Assembly (NCBI GenBank): GCA_014529385.2
Contig: CM043966.1
Span: 92,949,087-93,013,086 of the forward strand
Length of the DNA: 64,000 nucleotides
Source: Adiantum capillus-veneris
Taxonomy: Eukaryota; Streptophyta; Polypodiopsida; Polypodiales; Pteridaceae
Direction of reading: 5' to 3'
The number at the start of each line of letters is the position of its first letter. Within the stretch, counting starts at the first letter, position 1. The position numbers and the translations under genes are program-made. Shown piece by piece: positions 1-10,369 of this stretch. The notes under the pieces are model-generated. The model saw nothing but the letters and a program-made list of their open reading frames with translations. It had not been told where the DNA came from and did no database searches.

Positions 1-896
1 GGAAAGAAAGAGAGAGATAGAGAGACGTCGTGCAGTTCTGTCCCCTTTTCTGTTTTCCAAAAGGTGAAATAGAGATAGACAGAGAATCTTGATAGATTCT
101 TCTCTCAATCTCTTTTTCAAGATGGGTATCACCTACTAGTGTTGAATTTCTATCCTCGCCTCATTTGACTATTGTCAAGAATTATGAAGCAGGGTCAACT
201 TGCAATGACACCCCCAAAACAATCTAAGCAATTATGGACCAACAAGGAACTTCAACTAGCTGCTATTTAATGTTGTATGAATGTGCAGAAACAAGGGATA
301 TGGGGCCCTTTGATTTTAGAAGGCCGCCTTCGCAAAAGTGAGCTTAGGTGACGTTCACATTGTGCATGCTCAAATGAGTTGTTCTTATGTAGACCAATTA
401 AAAGGCGTAGCCATGGATCAGTCATTCACATGCGCAACTTTTCCACCCACACAACCTTTCAGGTGGCATGTTGACTCGTACCCGTAGGTGCTCTGAGTTG
501 TTCCGGGGCTAGTAAGCCTGCTGGCCATAGGTGCAGATCGTTAGACTTCTCCAATATCAACCAATTAGTGAGAGACAGACACAGATTCTTGTCAGCAAAA
601 GATGCAGGACTTCCACAGAGAGTGTGAACTACAAGTCTACACAAGCCCATACCAAATTGCTTTAGGAGTGGAAAAGGTGGGTGAACCTACGTAGATACAT
701 TGAGCAATGTGAACGGCCGCTTAGTACCCTTATGGGCATGCGGGCCTTATGTGCAATTTTGCAGTGGCTTACCAAAATGGACATTGAGCAAGTCAAGCGG
801 TCACGATTGGAGGGCCATGCACATGTCTCAAGAAGATTTAGAAGTTTTCTCATGTAGGAAAACAGAGTTTTTTTCAATGTTTTTCATACAATGCAT
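1..896. other. No gene recognised
   Basis: The short ORFs here have no recognisable domain and overlap one another in several frames. I see no promoter or splice structure. Bases 879-896 begin the flank shared with the second hairpin copy near 59 kb. Confidence 0.4.
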
Positions 897-1053
897 AACA
901 TCATGAGCTTCTGCTTGAGAGGCACCGCATACCTAGCTAGGTACGATTGGGGGCAAGGGACCACCGGCCCCCCCCCTCCGAGCCAACGGTCCCCTACCCC
1001 CAATCGTACCTAGCTAGGTATACGGTGCCTCCCTCATAGAAGCTCATGATTTT
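897..1053. repeat. Long hairpin repeat, copy 1
   Basis: An imperfect inverted repeat. The left arm (about 897-963) and right arm (about 987-1053) both carry AACATCATGAGCTTC-type ends, GGCACCG and TACCTAGCTAGGTACGATTG, separated by a C-rich loop. The 14-bp block TACCTAGCTAGGTA is itself a perfect palindrome, so each arm holds a palindrome. A second copy lies at 59044-59185, with shared flanks of a few bases on the left and about 60 on the right. This could be a foldback MITE or a hairpin small-RNA precursor, and the sequence does not decide between them. Confidence 0.8.
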
Positions 1054-1317
1054 GAGGTAAGTCACAATGTAAATTTATTGTAAGAATTTATCCAAATCTT
1101 CTTGTGATAATGGACGGAGTTTGAGAATCCAGGTAGTAGATTCCAGAATCAACAATCTGGATATTCAAATTTGTCCAAAGGTTGTCAAGGTTTGCGCCAA
1201 GTGTCCTTCTCAACATGAGCGGGGTTGTATGAAACCGCCTGTAGAAGATGAGATGGCGAGGAATGCGTCAACTGGGCAGTGAGGAACGTGTCGAGAGAGC
1301 AGAGACGGCGATGGCAC

Positions 1318-1324
1318 TATAAAG
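1318..1324 (+). promoter_or_regulatory. TATA box of the glycine-rich gene
   Basis: TATAAAG lies about 120 bp upstream of the ATG at 1441. The downstream sequence is pyrimidine-rich and suits a transcription start near 1345-1355. It is the only good TATA match close to this ORF. Confidence 0.55.
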
Positions 1325-1440
1325 AAGCAAGGCGCGTCTCTACTCTCTCATCACCTATTAGCAGCACTCATACGTAACTCCATTGCATAGAAACAGTTAT
1401 TCTTCTCTTCTGTAGCGTGGTGAAAATTCACAGCTGAGCT

Positions 1441-1713
1441 ATGTACGGGCCGCGCCCTAACGAGCCTCCGCCTCCTCCACCTCCGGGCGGCGGTGGCGGG
1501 CCTGGAGGCCCCGGAGGCGGCTTCGGAGGCCCCAGGTGGGGCGGAGGCCCTGGTGGCGGGTGGGGTGGCGGTCCCATGGGCGGCCCTGGTGGCGGTCCGG
1601 GCGGCTGCGGTCCTGGTGGCCCTGGTGGGGGTTTCGGTGGTGGCCCTGGTGGGGGGCCTGGCGGTTGCGGCGGTGGGCCTGGATTTGGTGGGCCTGGTGG
1701 TCCTCGCTGGTGA
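1441..1713 (+). CDS. Small glycine-rich protein (90 aa)
   Basis: Predicted 90-residue protein. It has an acidic/proline start, a run of seven prolines (residues 9-15) and then Gly-Pro-Gly repeats to the end. GGPRW occurs at residues 29-33 and again at the C-terminus (86-90); there are two cysteines (56 and 76) and no signal peptide or membrane segment. A TATA box upstream, a pyrimidine-rich leader, a TGA stop and AATAAA about 100 bp after the stop make this look like an intact intronless gene. The GC-rich coding block stands out from AT-rich surroundings. Long open frames on the other strand and in other frames are by-products of the GC-rich repeats. Its function is unknown; low-complexity glycine-rich plant proteins include RNA-binding, wall and stress proteins, but no RRM, zinc finger or wall signal is present here. 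Confidence 0.6.
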   Translation: MYGPRPNEPPPPPPPGGGGGPGGPGGGFGGPRWGGGPGGGWGGGPMGGPGGGPGGCGPGGPGGGFGGGPGGGPGGCGGGPGFGGPGGPRW

Positions 1714-1811
1714 AGCACTCTCCTTGGGGCTCCCATCCAGTATCGACTGCTCCATTGTTGGCACTCTGTTTATCGTATGTAATACAAAAGTTATGATGTA
1801 AGTTACAATGT

Positions 1812-1817
1812 AATAAA
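1812..1817 (+). terminator. Poly(A) signal of the glycine-rich gene
   Basis: AATAAA lies about 100 bp after the TGA stop at 1711-1713 and follows a T/A-rich stretch with TGTAA motifs. It is a plausible near-upstream polyadenylation element. Confidence 0.45.
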
Positions 1818-2156
1818 GCTTTTATGGTTTGAGATTTGTATTCCATTACATTTCACCCTACACAACAATCATTCGATGTAAATATAGCTTGAGACAATGG
1901 GCTGCATAGCAGTCAAAACAATTATGAAGGCATCAATTAGGTCTCCCCAATCTCTCATAAAAATTTAAAGTTCTTTCAAAACATATTAAGTGCATAAGTG
2001 AAGGGTGAGTTTAAGAAATGAGAGACGAATGAAGGTGGAAGTAGAGACGAATGAAAATGGAAAGACTTTTTGTGTCCATATAAATAGATGTTTTTTTATT
2101 TTTCTTTTGTGTCCATATAAATAGATGTTTTTTCTTTTTTTTTTAACGGTTTTTTC

Positions 2157-2174
2157 TAAGTTCTCTATAGCATT

Positions 2175-2231
<57 letters not shown>

Positions 2232-2329
2232 AATGTTTATTCATCTTTTTTAGGTAATATTATTACAAATCTATGTGTTTCGTCATTGCTTGTCGTTACG
2301 TGCTATAGATTAAGTTCTCTATAACATTT

Positions 2330-2373
<44 letters not shown>

Positions 2374-2468
2374 AATGTTTATTCATCTTTTTTAGGTAAT
2401 ATTATTACAAATCTATGTGTTTCGTCATTGCTTGTCGTTATGTGCTATAGATTAAGTTCTCTATAACA

Positions 2469-2508
<40 letters not shown>

Positions 2509-2597
2509 GTTGTACATCTTTCTTAGGTAATATTATTGCAAATCTATGTATTTCGTCATTGCTTGTCGTTACGTACTATAGATTAAGTTCTCTATAG

Positions 2598-2647
<50 letters not shown>

Positions 2648-2727
2648 ATGTTGTATTCATCTTTCTTAGATAATATTATTGCAAATCTGTGTGTTTCGTC
2701 ATTGCTTGACGTTACGTACTATAGATT
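2157..2727. repeat. Four-unit minisatellite with embedded (CT)n
   Basis: Four tandem units (starting at about 2157, 2311, 2453 and 2584; 131-154 bp each). Each consists of TAAGTTCTCTATA, a (CT)n run, CAATGTT, and a conserved block ending near GTTACGT.CTATAGATT. Unit length varies mainly with the CT run. The last unit has switched from CT to CA at the end of the run. No coding potential. Confidence 0.85.
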
Positions 2728-5700
2728 AACGCATCATTTTTCTTATTTTGAAGTGGAATCTTTGAACTAGGAGTACGTTTTAATTTTATTAGGTATGCCT
2801 TCTAATGCATTAAGTAGTCAATTGTAGGGAATTATTCGTGGATAGTTGAGATCGGAGTAGGAATACAAGATTGTCGGTGTTAAGTGTTTTACATCAACGG
2901 ATTGTATGATCATTAGAAAGGCAATGGTCTTGAATGTAAAGAAACAGGGAGGGCAAGATGTACAAAGTATAAGCACACTCCAAAACATCTACCAAGACAG
3001 ACGTTATACTAAAAACACATTTCAAAACATCTACAAAGAGATAATAATTTTTGTTTTTTCGAGATTGGGGCAGCCCTACTATACTTGTCTCTCTTTTAAT
3101 GTCCCTTGAAACATATTTCTACCTACAAGCCAAACATGGAGTACCCAGCTCGAAGAATCTTGTAGCACGCACATGAGACGTTTCAGCTGCGATCGTTCGC
3201 ACCACGAACGTATTCAAATCGGTTGGTGCTTTGCGCACATGGTGGCAGCCATTCTTGCAACTGTGGACATGACGTAGTGCTGATGCTCACTGTGCAAAGC
3301 AGGCAGAGAGTGAACAAGCTCCACATCAGCATGTTGCAGCTTTTGCAAAACGTTTTGCAGGCCTGCAAAACGTTCAGAGGAGTTCTCGCCATGCGAACGC
3401 CATGAACGTTTGCAAAACATGGTGAAGGGAGGGGCCTCCATTGCGGTGGCTACGGTGAGGAGCCGTTTCTCCCACTGCAGGGGCGTGGTGAGCCTTGCTG
3501 ATGTGGAGAGAGGCCTTTTTCACCGGACGAGCCTCGCGAATGTTGCATGTGCGCAGCACATCTGACGTGATACGTTGTCGGCAGCAAGCGTAACCTGAGA
3601 ACAAGCGAAAGGTGAGCAACAGATGCGGTTGAGCCTATAAGGAAGGTGGGTGGCATCGAGAGGCATGTGGCGGTGGAGCCTGCACTGTCCTTGGCAGGCT
3701 AGGTGGAGGAGATGAGCTCCATGTCGGAAGCTTTTTTCTTAATATGCAAAAGGCATTCTGTTGCAACCATCAAATATTGTAGCATTGGTTACTTCAGCGC
3801 AGGTGAAGTCAATCTTTCATGCGCCTGCGTTCGACTCCAATGATAATTTTGGCTTGTCATCGTAGGGGGCCGGGACAAGAGGGGGGACAGGGGGGGAGAA
3901 TTTGTCAAGATTCTGGGCGATTTAAGTGGATTGTCTGCCAGTAGGGGTACCAACCATTACGATTGGGAGGTGTAATGACACACAATTCGTATATGGGATT
4001 TTGTCGCAATGGAAGCTCAAAAGTGAGCCAAAGCATCAAAAACCACCAATTTATATATTGAGAGTTGGAAGCTGAACATGCTAGGCTTTGAAGTTGGCAG
4101 TAGGGCAAGAAGGAGATGGCATGTGATGGTTGAAATTCTCTAGATGGTACATGTTGTCCTTCCAAATCTCATATGTGCAATGGTACATTGTTGGCCTCCC
4201 AAATCTCATATGTCCTTTAATCAAAGGGTTGCACGATCTGTGTATCAATAATGAGAGACGCATGCGCGCACGCGCACACACATAGAGCACTCCAACCACC
4301 AAAGCAATCAAGACTCAAGGCACGAACAAGTGGTGGCAAAGGCCATGAAGGGAGCTACGAAAACACGTCATATCGACAATGTAATATGAGAGTGAGAGAG
4401 AGAGAGAGATATGACAATGTAATATGAGAGTGAGAGAGAGAGAGAGACAGGTGAGTTGGATTGATTGTATTATTGTCCTCAATATTAAATACAACATATG
4501 GAACCAAATGAAACGTGGTTAACACTTGCTTGAACTAATGAATGACTCGATGCCTGAGGACGTGGATACAATGATGGGTAACTAAGATTCCATGGAATGG
4601 TTGGAGGGGAAGTAAGTAGGGAGCGAGTTGGGCTAAAATTAAGGGGGGAAATCCCACATATTAGAAAAAACGAAGTAGCACTCAAGTAGGATATGATTCT
4701 TAGAATCTCAAACTTGCAGTGACGGGAGCAAAGCGAACCCCGAACCCCGACGGCCTCTAAAACACCGGGGACCGAATGGCGCGCCTCGAGCCTGTCATGG
4801 TAAAGCAAACAGGGGGCACCACCTAGCTTCAGCGGCTAGGACGCAAACAACACACCACCATAACAAAGTTTTCATCCAAGAGAGATGGATGCTTGGGAGT
4901 AATGATGAATAGAAAAGGGAATGAGATCAAGTGAGAGAGAGAGAGAGTGTGTGTGTGAGGGAGGGGGTATAGCGGCTTAGTACTTAGGCATCACAAAAGG
5001 ATGGAGAATCCGCACACCCTTCACATATACACAAGCTCACTCCAAAACACAAGACTAGGTGGCGATTTCGCACACCTCACATGGGCAAAACATTGCAAGA
5101 AAACATACTCACAAAACCTCAAGCTTTATTTAGAGAATTAGGCGATGAAATGGGGAGCATAGGGTAGGGGAATGAGAAGGGAGAGAGTGGTAGAGCACAT
5201 GGCGGATAGGTGGGAGTTGATGGCGAAGACTCGCACGAGGATTATGGCCATCATCCTTCATTTAGTTGCCCTTCATCTTCCATAGCCAAGGGTGTAGAGG
5301 TCATGCTCAAGACAAGCATGGTGATTGCGGTGATGGTGATGGTGTGGGTGTGTGTGTGTGCACTAGGCACACACAGTGCATAGTGTGTTCTTTGGTGATG
5401 TTGTGTGTGTATTTAGTGTGATGGTGACCCCTCTTTATATAGGGGAGGAGGGGGGAGAAATTCTAGAATTTAGAAATGAAGAAATCATTATCTACATAGG
5501 CCATTTGATTGTGGGCCCCACTTGTCTGGCTGTGTGTATATGTGCCAGAACAGCAGTCTCATGAGAGAGAGATGGGTGAATGGAAAATGAGAGGTGACAT
5601 GGAGAATAAAGTAATTACAAGAGGGGAGAGAGGGGAGTGTGTTCAGAGGTGAATCTGTGTGCAGATGTGTGTGAACACAAGAAAAATCAAGTAACCACTG

Positions 5701-6426
5701 GGTGGGGATGGGTCTGTGGGCACCTTTTTCAGTGAAACTGAGTGTGTGTGAGTGTGGGGGAGGTTATTTAGCTACAAGACAAGAGACATGGCGCCCTTTA
5801 GAGAGAGAGGGGGGTATTTGGGTCATGAGATATGATAGGAGAGAGAAAGGGGGGGTGGGGTATACTATTTTGGAAGATAGCATAAGTTGCATGTGAGTTA
5901 GGGTGCATTATTGGTGAGTTAGAATGCATTATTGGTGAGAGGTGGGGTAGCTTGAGGGGAGAGAGAAAGGAGAAAGGACAAGGGGAAGAGAGAGGGGGTT
6001 GACCTTTTGAGTGGAGGAGAGGAAAAGGGACACACGGCGGGGCAACAGTGAAGAAAAAGGAGGCAAGGTGGGGATGGGCTGCCCCGCAGGCATGAGGTGG
6101 CCTATTTTACCTTTCTTATATATTTACATAAGCATACTTTATTTTTTTCTTACTTTTTTCCAATGCCTTTTATCACTCCCTCCCTAAGAGGGGGTTTTCA
6201 TGGGGTGGGGACGAGAGAAGAGGGGTATGGGAGCTTGGCTTGTGAAAAGCCCCCATCAGCAGCAAAGGGCATAGTGTATACAAGAAGGTGTACTCAATTC
6301 CCCAATGTTGTATCTTATTGAAGAGATTGGGACCAAATTTGGATTATAACTAGGATGTAGATTGCTAATAAGGAAATACTCAACTATGTATGAGTTCATA
6401 CTATTTTGTCTCATACAAGAATGTGC
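2728..6426. other. Intergenic, no gene recognised
   Basis: Contains a moderately GC-rich block (about 3140-3720), GA-rich low-complexity stretches (4390-4460, 5570-6060) and an isolated TATA-like TTTATATAGG near 5434-5443 that could belong to a decayed LTR. The short ORFs show no known domain. There is no splice-like or poly(A) context that would make a gene. Confidence 0.4.
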
Positions 6427-7083
6427 CGTAACAATTAATGCACTAGTAACTTGTGTGTAGCGGAAATTGATAACATAGTGAGCATTTATTAAGAACAAGT
6501 TCCTAATGAGCATAGAGAGAGTACTTAATTTGAGAAAGCAACATAGCAATTTATACCTAGCTAATTTGGCATTGACAATACTTGAAAAGAGAGAGAAATA
6601 GAACAATTTACTACAGTTGAGAACCGGATTTACATAAAGCCGGTCCCCATCCATAAAGGCTTTGTATTATAGCTTCTCCCATCAAAGGAGACTTTTGTAC
6701 AATACAATCTTTGTGTTCCTTGACAAAATTAGTTGGTGCAATAAAGATGGAAGCTTCATGCACCAAATTATGCTTAAAAAACACACCTAGTGTCCTTAGC
6801 CTCAGTCCCAAGACCTCACACACCTTCAAAAATGGTGAGAGCTAGTAGGGAATGAGGATAGATTGAGAGGAAGAAAATGTATCTTACGAGAAAAAAGTAT
6901 TCTCTTCACATAATCACTCTAATAGCATAGGTTAGCTTAGTAATTAGCATCGTAAAGGAGATAAGCATGCCATTGAAATTTGGCTCTTGGTTGGATTTTC
7001 ATTCCATAGCCAAGAGTTGTTGGTGTAGGCCTCTACTTCTCAATGCTTGGAGAAGAAGATGGAGTTCGTCTTACACACATGAG

Positions 7084-7086
<3 letters not shown>

Positions 7087-7157
<71 letters not shown>
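7087..7157. repeat. (GT)n microsatellite inside LTR
   Basis: About 35 uninterrupted TG repeats. The matching site in the partner LTR (around 19320-19335) has only a few interrupted GT units, so the expansion happened after insertion or was lost in the partner. Confidence 0.95.
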
Positions 7158-7159
<2 letters not shown>

Positions 7160-7640
7160 CATAAAAGATAGACTAAAATGCCAAGCTCCCTCTCTCTTGG
7201 TCGACCCCTCTTGCTTTTTGCTCTTGTTGGCATCCTATTGGCTCCTGCAAAGCTTAGCCAATCACAAATTAGAAACATAATTGATAGACTCGTGACATGT
7301 GTTCCCTTTCCCCTTTTGTGAGAGCTTTAGGTAATTAAATAATTTATTTAAACTCTCATTGGACCTTTTAGTGTTTTGGCCGATAGAAATCAGGCAAGCC
7401 ATTGGGCTATCGGATGCTCATTGGAACCCTTGGTAGACTGTCCAATAGTCTTCTAGGGAGCTTAATTTGTAATGGTTCTTTTATAGCATTGTTAAATTGA
7501 TTAGACTACTTTTACTCTAACCTAATTTTCATTGGTCCACATCTATGGCCATCCAATAGGATTTGAGGGAAAATTGGGGGCAACTGGCCTAGGAGCTTGA
7601 GATGTGTCTAGTATTCCCTTTGTGTAAAGGGGGAGCTTTG

Positions 7641-7744
<104 letters not shown>

Positions 7745-8059
7745 CTCTCTCATCCCTCCTATTAAGGCTCTCCCCTCCCCCCCCTTCCTAGGGATGTGGG
7801 AAGACTTTTAATTCTTCCCATGACCATCCAATTTTCCCTTACTTTGGCTATTGGACAATTGAGTTAATTTTATGGAAGTCTTAATGGAGCTGAACCTTAG
7901 GTATTTTAAGGCCATTGAAGTACATTTCTCTTTTGCAGATTGCCCCCCTTTGGATCCCTATTTTCCCTCCTTTGGATCCCTGACAGAGGCTAGTCTGGTA
8001 GCTTAAATTATATTTTACTCCCCTGGTACTTCCCTATATTAATTGATCAGTTTAACATG

Positions 8060-9074
8060 AGAAAATTCTTTTGATGTCCCGTAGGATTCATGCCCATCGT
8101 GTGCCTTAATCGAGCCTTGGGAAACTTAAGCAAGACCCAATCATTTTGTTTAAACACTAGGGCTCTTCTGTTCTTAAGCAGCAGTCTTCTGCCTTTGCTG
8201 AGAGCTGGATATAGCATCCTTAATCTTTTGAAAAGATTCTTGCAGGTCTCAGCTAAATTTATCTGCAGCGAAGATCTTCCTGTGTACCTTGAGTAGCAGG
8301 GGACTTTTTTATCTTCCCTCTATCACCTCAAAAGGTGCTTTTTCCATGGAAGTATGTATGGTGTTATTGTAAGCATACTCCACTAAAGGTAAGTACTTCT
8401 CCCATTGGGACTTTTGATCTACTTCTGTGATATAAGCTTTTAGTAGATCAAGAATTGTTACGTTATCTATTTCACTTTTGCCATCCGTTTGTGGATGATA
8501 GGCCGAAGAGAAGTTTAGCCTTGTACCTAAATTCTCAAAGAGACCCTTCCAAAAATTACTGGTCATTCTAGGATCTCTATCCGACATTATAGACATTACC
8601 AAGCCATGATATTTGAAGATTTGTGATATAAAGAGGGTTTCCATTTGATGGGCCTTGATAGTATTTTTGACAGGTGCTTGTTTGCTAAACCTGTCCACTA
8701 TCATCCATATTCATGTATTCCCATAGATAGACTTGGGCAATCCAAAGATAAAATCCATGGATATTCTCTTCCATGGTGAATTAGGGATTGGAAAAGGTTG
8801 AAGCAATCCAGGTTGCTTCCCTCTATCAAACTTCGTCTTTTGGCAAACCACACATTTTGAAACATACTCTTGTATCAATCCAGGTTGCTTCCCTCTATCA
8901 AACTTCGTCTTTTGGCAGACCACACATTTTGAAACATACTCTTGTATGTTTGCTTTCATGGCAGACCAATAGAAATATATTTCTATCCCTTTTAGGGTAG
9001 ATTGAATCCCTCTATGTCCCGCATAAGGAGGAGCATGAGATTCATACATTACTTTCTCACGTAGTGAGTTAGTA
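8060..9074 (-). pseudogene. Gypsy A integrase relic
   Basis: In minus orientation, 8711-9074 carries the H2C2 zinc-binding region (GHRGI followed by CVVCQKTK), with part of it duplicated. The catalytic core with SDRDPRMTS and SAYHPQTDGKSE lies at 8309-8704. A C-terminal part with DWVLLKFPKARL lies near 8100-8170. Stops and frame changes separate the pieces. The sequence continues on the far side of the nested copia at 14627, which shows that one gene was split by that insertion. The product would have inserted element cDNA into chromosomes. It is not functional here. Confidence 0.85.
8804..8947. repeat. 72-bp tandem duplication in integrase relic
   Basis: Two adjacent 72-bp copies (8804-8875, 8876-8947) with one visible difference. 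In the minus-strand protein, 24 residues of the zinc-binding region, including CVVCQKTKFDRG, are repeated in frame. Confidence 0.9.
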
Positions 9075-9079
9075 ACACA
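9075..9079. repeat. Target-site duplication, left (ACACA)
   Basis: ACACA immediately precedes the copia LTR and recurs at 14622-14626. Joining the flanks through one copy gives a continuous gypsy pol sequence. Confidence 0.9.
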
Positions 9080-9271
9080 TGTTGGGGTATAAAGCCCAAT
9101 GTGGTCGCCCAGGTAAGTGGGCGGGCCGCCAGGTATGTACACATATTCTTTTGTAAAAACCTAATAAGAACTCACTATGCTCTACACATTACAGTAGAGC
9201 GAGTTCACCATATCGCCGTGCTCTTCTTCTCGCACTCTCTCTCGCGTCGCACTTCCGCTCGTACTCCTTCA
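9080..9271 (+). repeat. 5' LTR of copia A
   Basis: 192 bp, TG...CA. TATAAAG begins only about 8 bp from the LTR start, so if this is the promoter the U3 region is extremely short. It differs from the 3' LTR at two positions: C/A in GTGGGMGGGCC and C/T in ATCGYCGTG. Confidence 0.95.
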
Positions 9272-9273
9272 AC

Positions 9274-9285
9274 TGGTATCAGAGC
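9274..9285 (+). promoter_or_regulatory. Primer-binding site of copia A
   Basis: TGGTATCAGAGC, two bases after the LTR end. It matches the 3' end of plant initiator-Met tRNA, the usual primer of plant copia elements. Confidence 0.9.
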
Positions 9286-10369
9286 TCAGATCGAGGCTTG
9301 GGGCAGCACTGCAAGAGGCTAGAGTCACCAACTCAGATTGGAGTGAAATTCGACAGCCGAAGACACGGCCCCAAATCTCGTGGGAAAGCCCGAAGGCCTA
9401 GGTGTTGTCAGAATTTCCTTCTGAGGTCATCTCGGCCACCGTTCAGCTTCAACAAAGGTCTGCGCAGGCCATTTTCGACTACGTGGTCTCAGCGGGTGCA
9501 TATCCGACTCTGCAAATTTGGGGTTTTCGGCCTATGACTGCAAGTGCTAAGGATATCGACACTCCCAGAGTGTTGATTTGTGGCTGTCTACACATCGAAG
9601 GACGGCTCACAGTTCTTGGAGGTGTGTCACATACGACACGGGCGCATCTACACACAGACTGTACGCGACATCCACTAGTTCATCAGGTAGCTTGTGTTTG
9701 CTGCTTGATATTCCAGATTTCATCCTGACATTGCAGGTAATTCCACATGGGATGTATTGTCAAAGATGATGTATGTCTGTTGAGGGTTTGCTGGCTGTGA
9801 GTCACGTAGCAAACAACCGCCGCAGCGGTTACAGCATACAGTGGGAAATTTGTGGATGTATGACTTTGTGGGAAGTCTATGTACTATCAGATTTACTGCA
9901 GCCTTTGTTGAGGGTCGAGTGAGGTTTTATTGAGCTGGGGGATTCTCGAATGTTGAGATCCTTTCGGTGATACAGGTCTTGGAGCGATCCCTCGAGCACC
10001 CTTAGATAGGCAGCTAGGATGTATTGAGTGTGAGTTAGACAGTTGGGATTGCATCTTTGCTTTACTGCCGTTGAGGCATTGTCGCAGTCGATGCTTACAG
10101 GACAGTGACAGGACAGTTAGAGACAGTACAAGTGCAGGACAGGTTTACCCACAGCTTACAGTGTTAGAGAGACAGTGGTTTTTTGAGCTGGTTTTTGGTC
10201 TGTTTTGAGTACACCAGAGCCATTTTACAAAGGAGACTCTGCCAAAATTTCTGCAGAATCTGAAGCTTTCTTGGTTCATTTGACAGGTTGATATTGGTTC
10301 AGAGGTTAGTTTACAGGGGAAACTCTGCCGAATTTTTCCCAGGAAAGTAAACTACTGTGAAGCGTAGCT
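9286..10369 (+). other. Leader of copia A
   Basis: About 1.1 kb between PBS and the gag ATG. Short ORFs are present but none resembles a known protein. The role is presumably untranslated leader and packaging, which is inferred from position only. Confidence 0.6.

Noticed and set aside
1351-1846. Minus-strand Pro/Arg/Thr-rich ORFs and extra plus-strand frames over the glycine-rich gene
   Set aside because: Only the 1441-1713 frame has matching promoter, start and poly(A) context. The rest follow from GC-rich repeats.
3183-3656. Cluster of 60-80-codon ORFs on both strands in a GC-rich block
   Set aside because: Overlapping frames, no domain, no promoter or splice signals. Kept as intergenic.
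4485-4808. 107-codon minus-strand ORF
   Set aside because: No domain or gene context. Probably chance.
6415-6426. Target-site duplication for gypsy element A
   Set aside because: No convincing match with the sequence after 20219. The outer boundary is uncertain and both ends are old.
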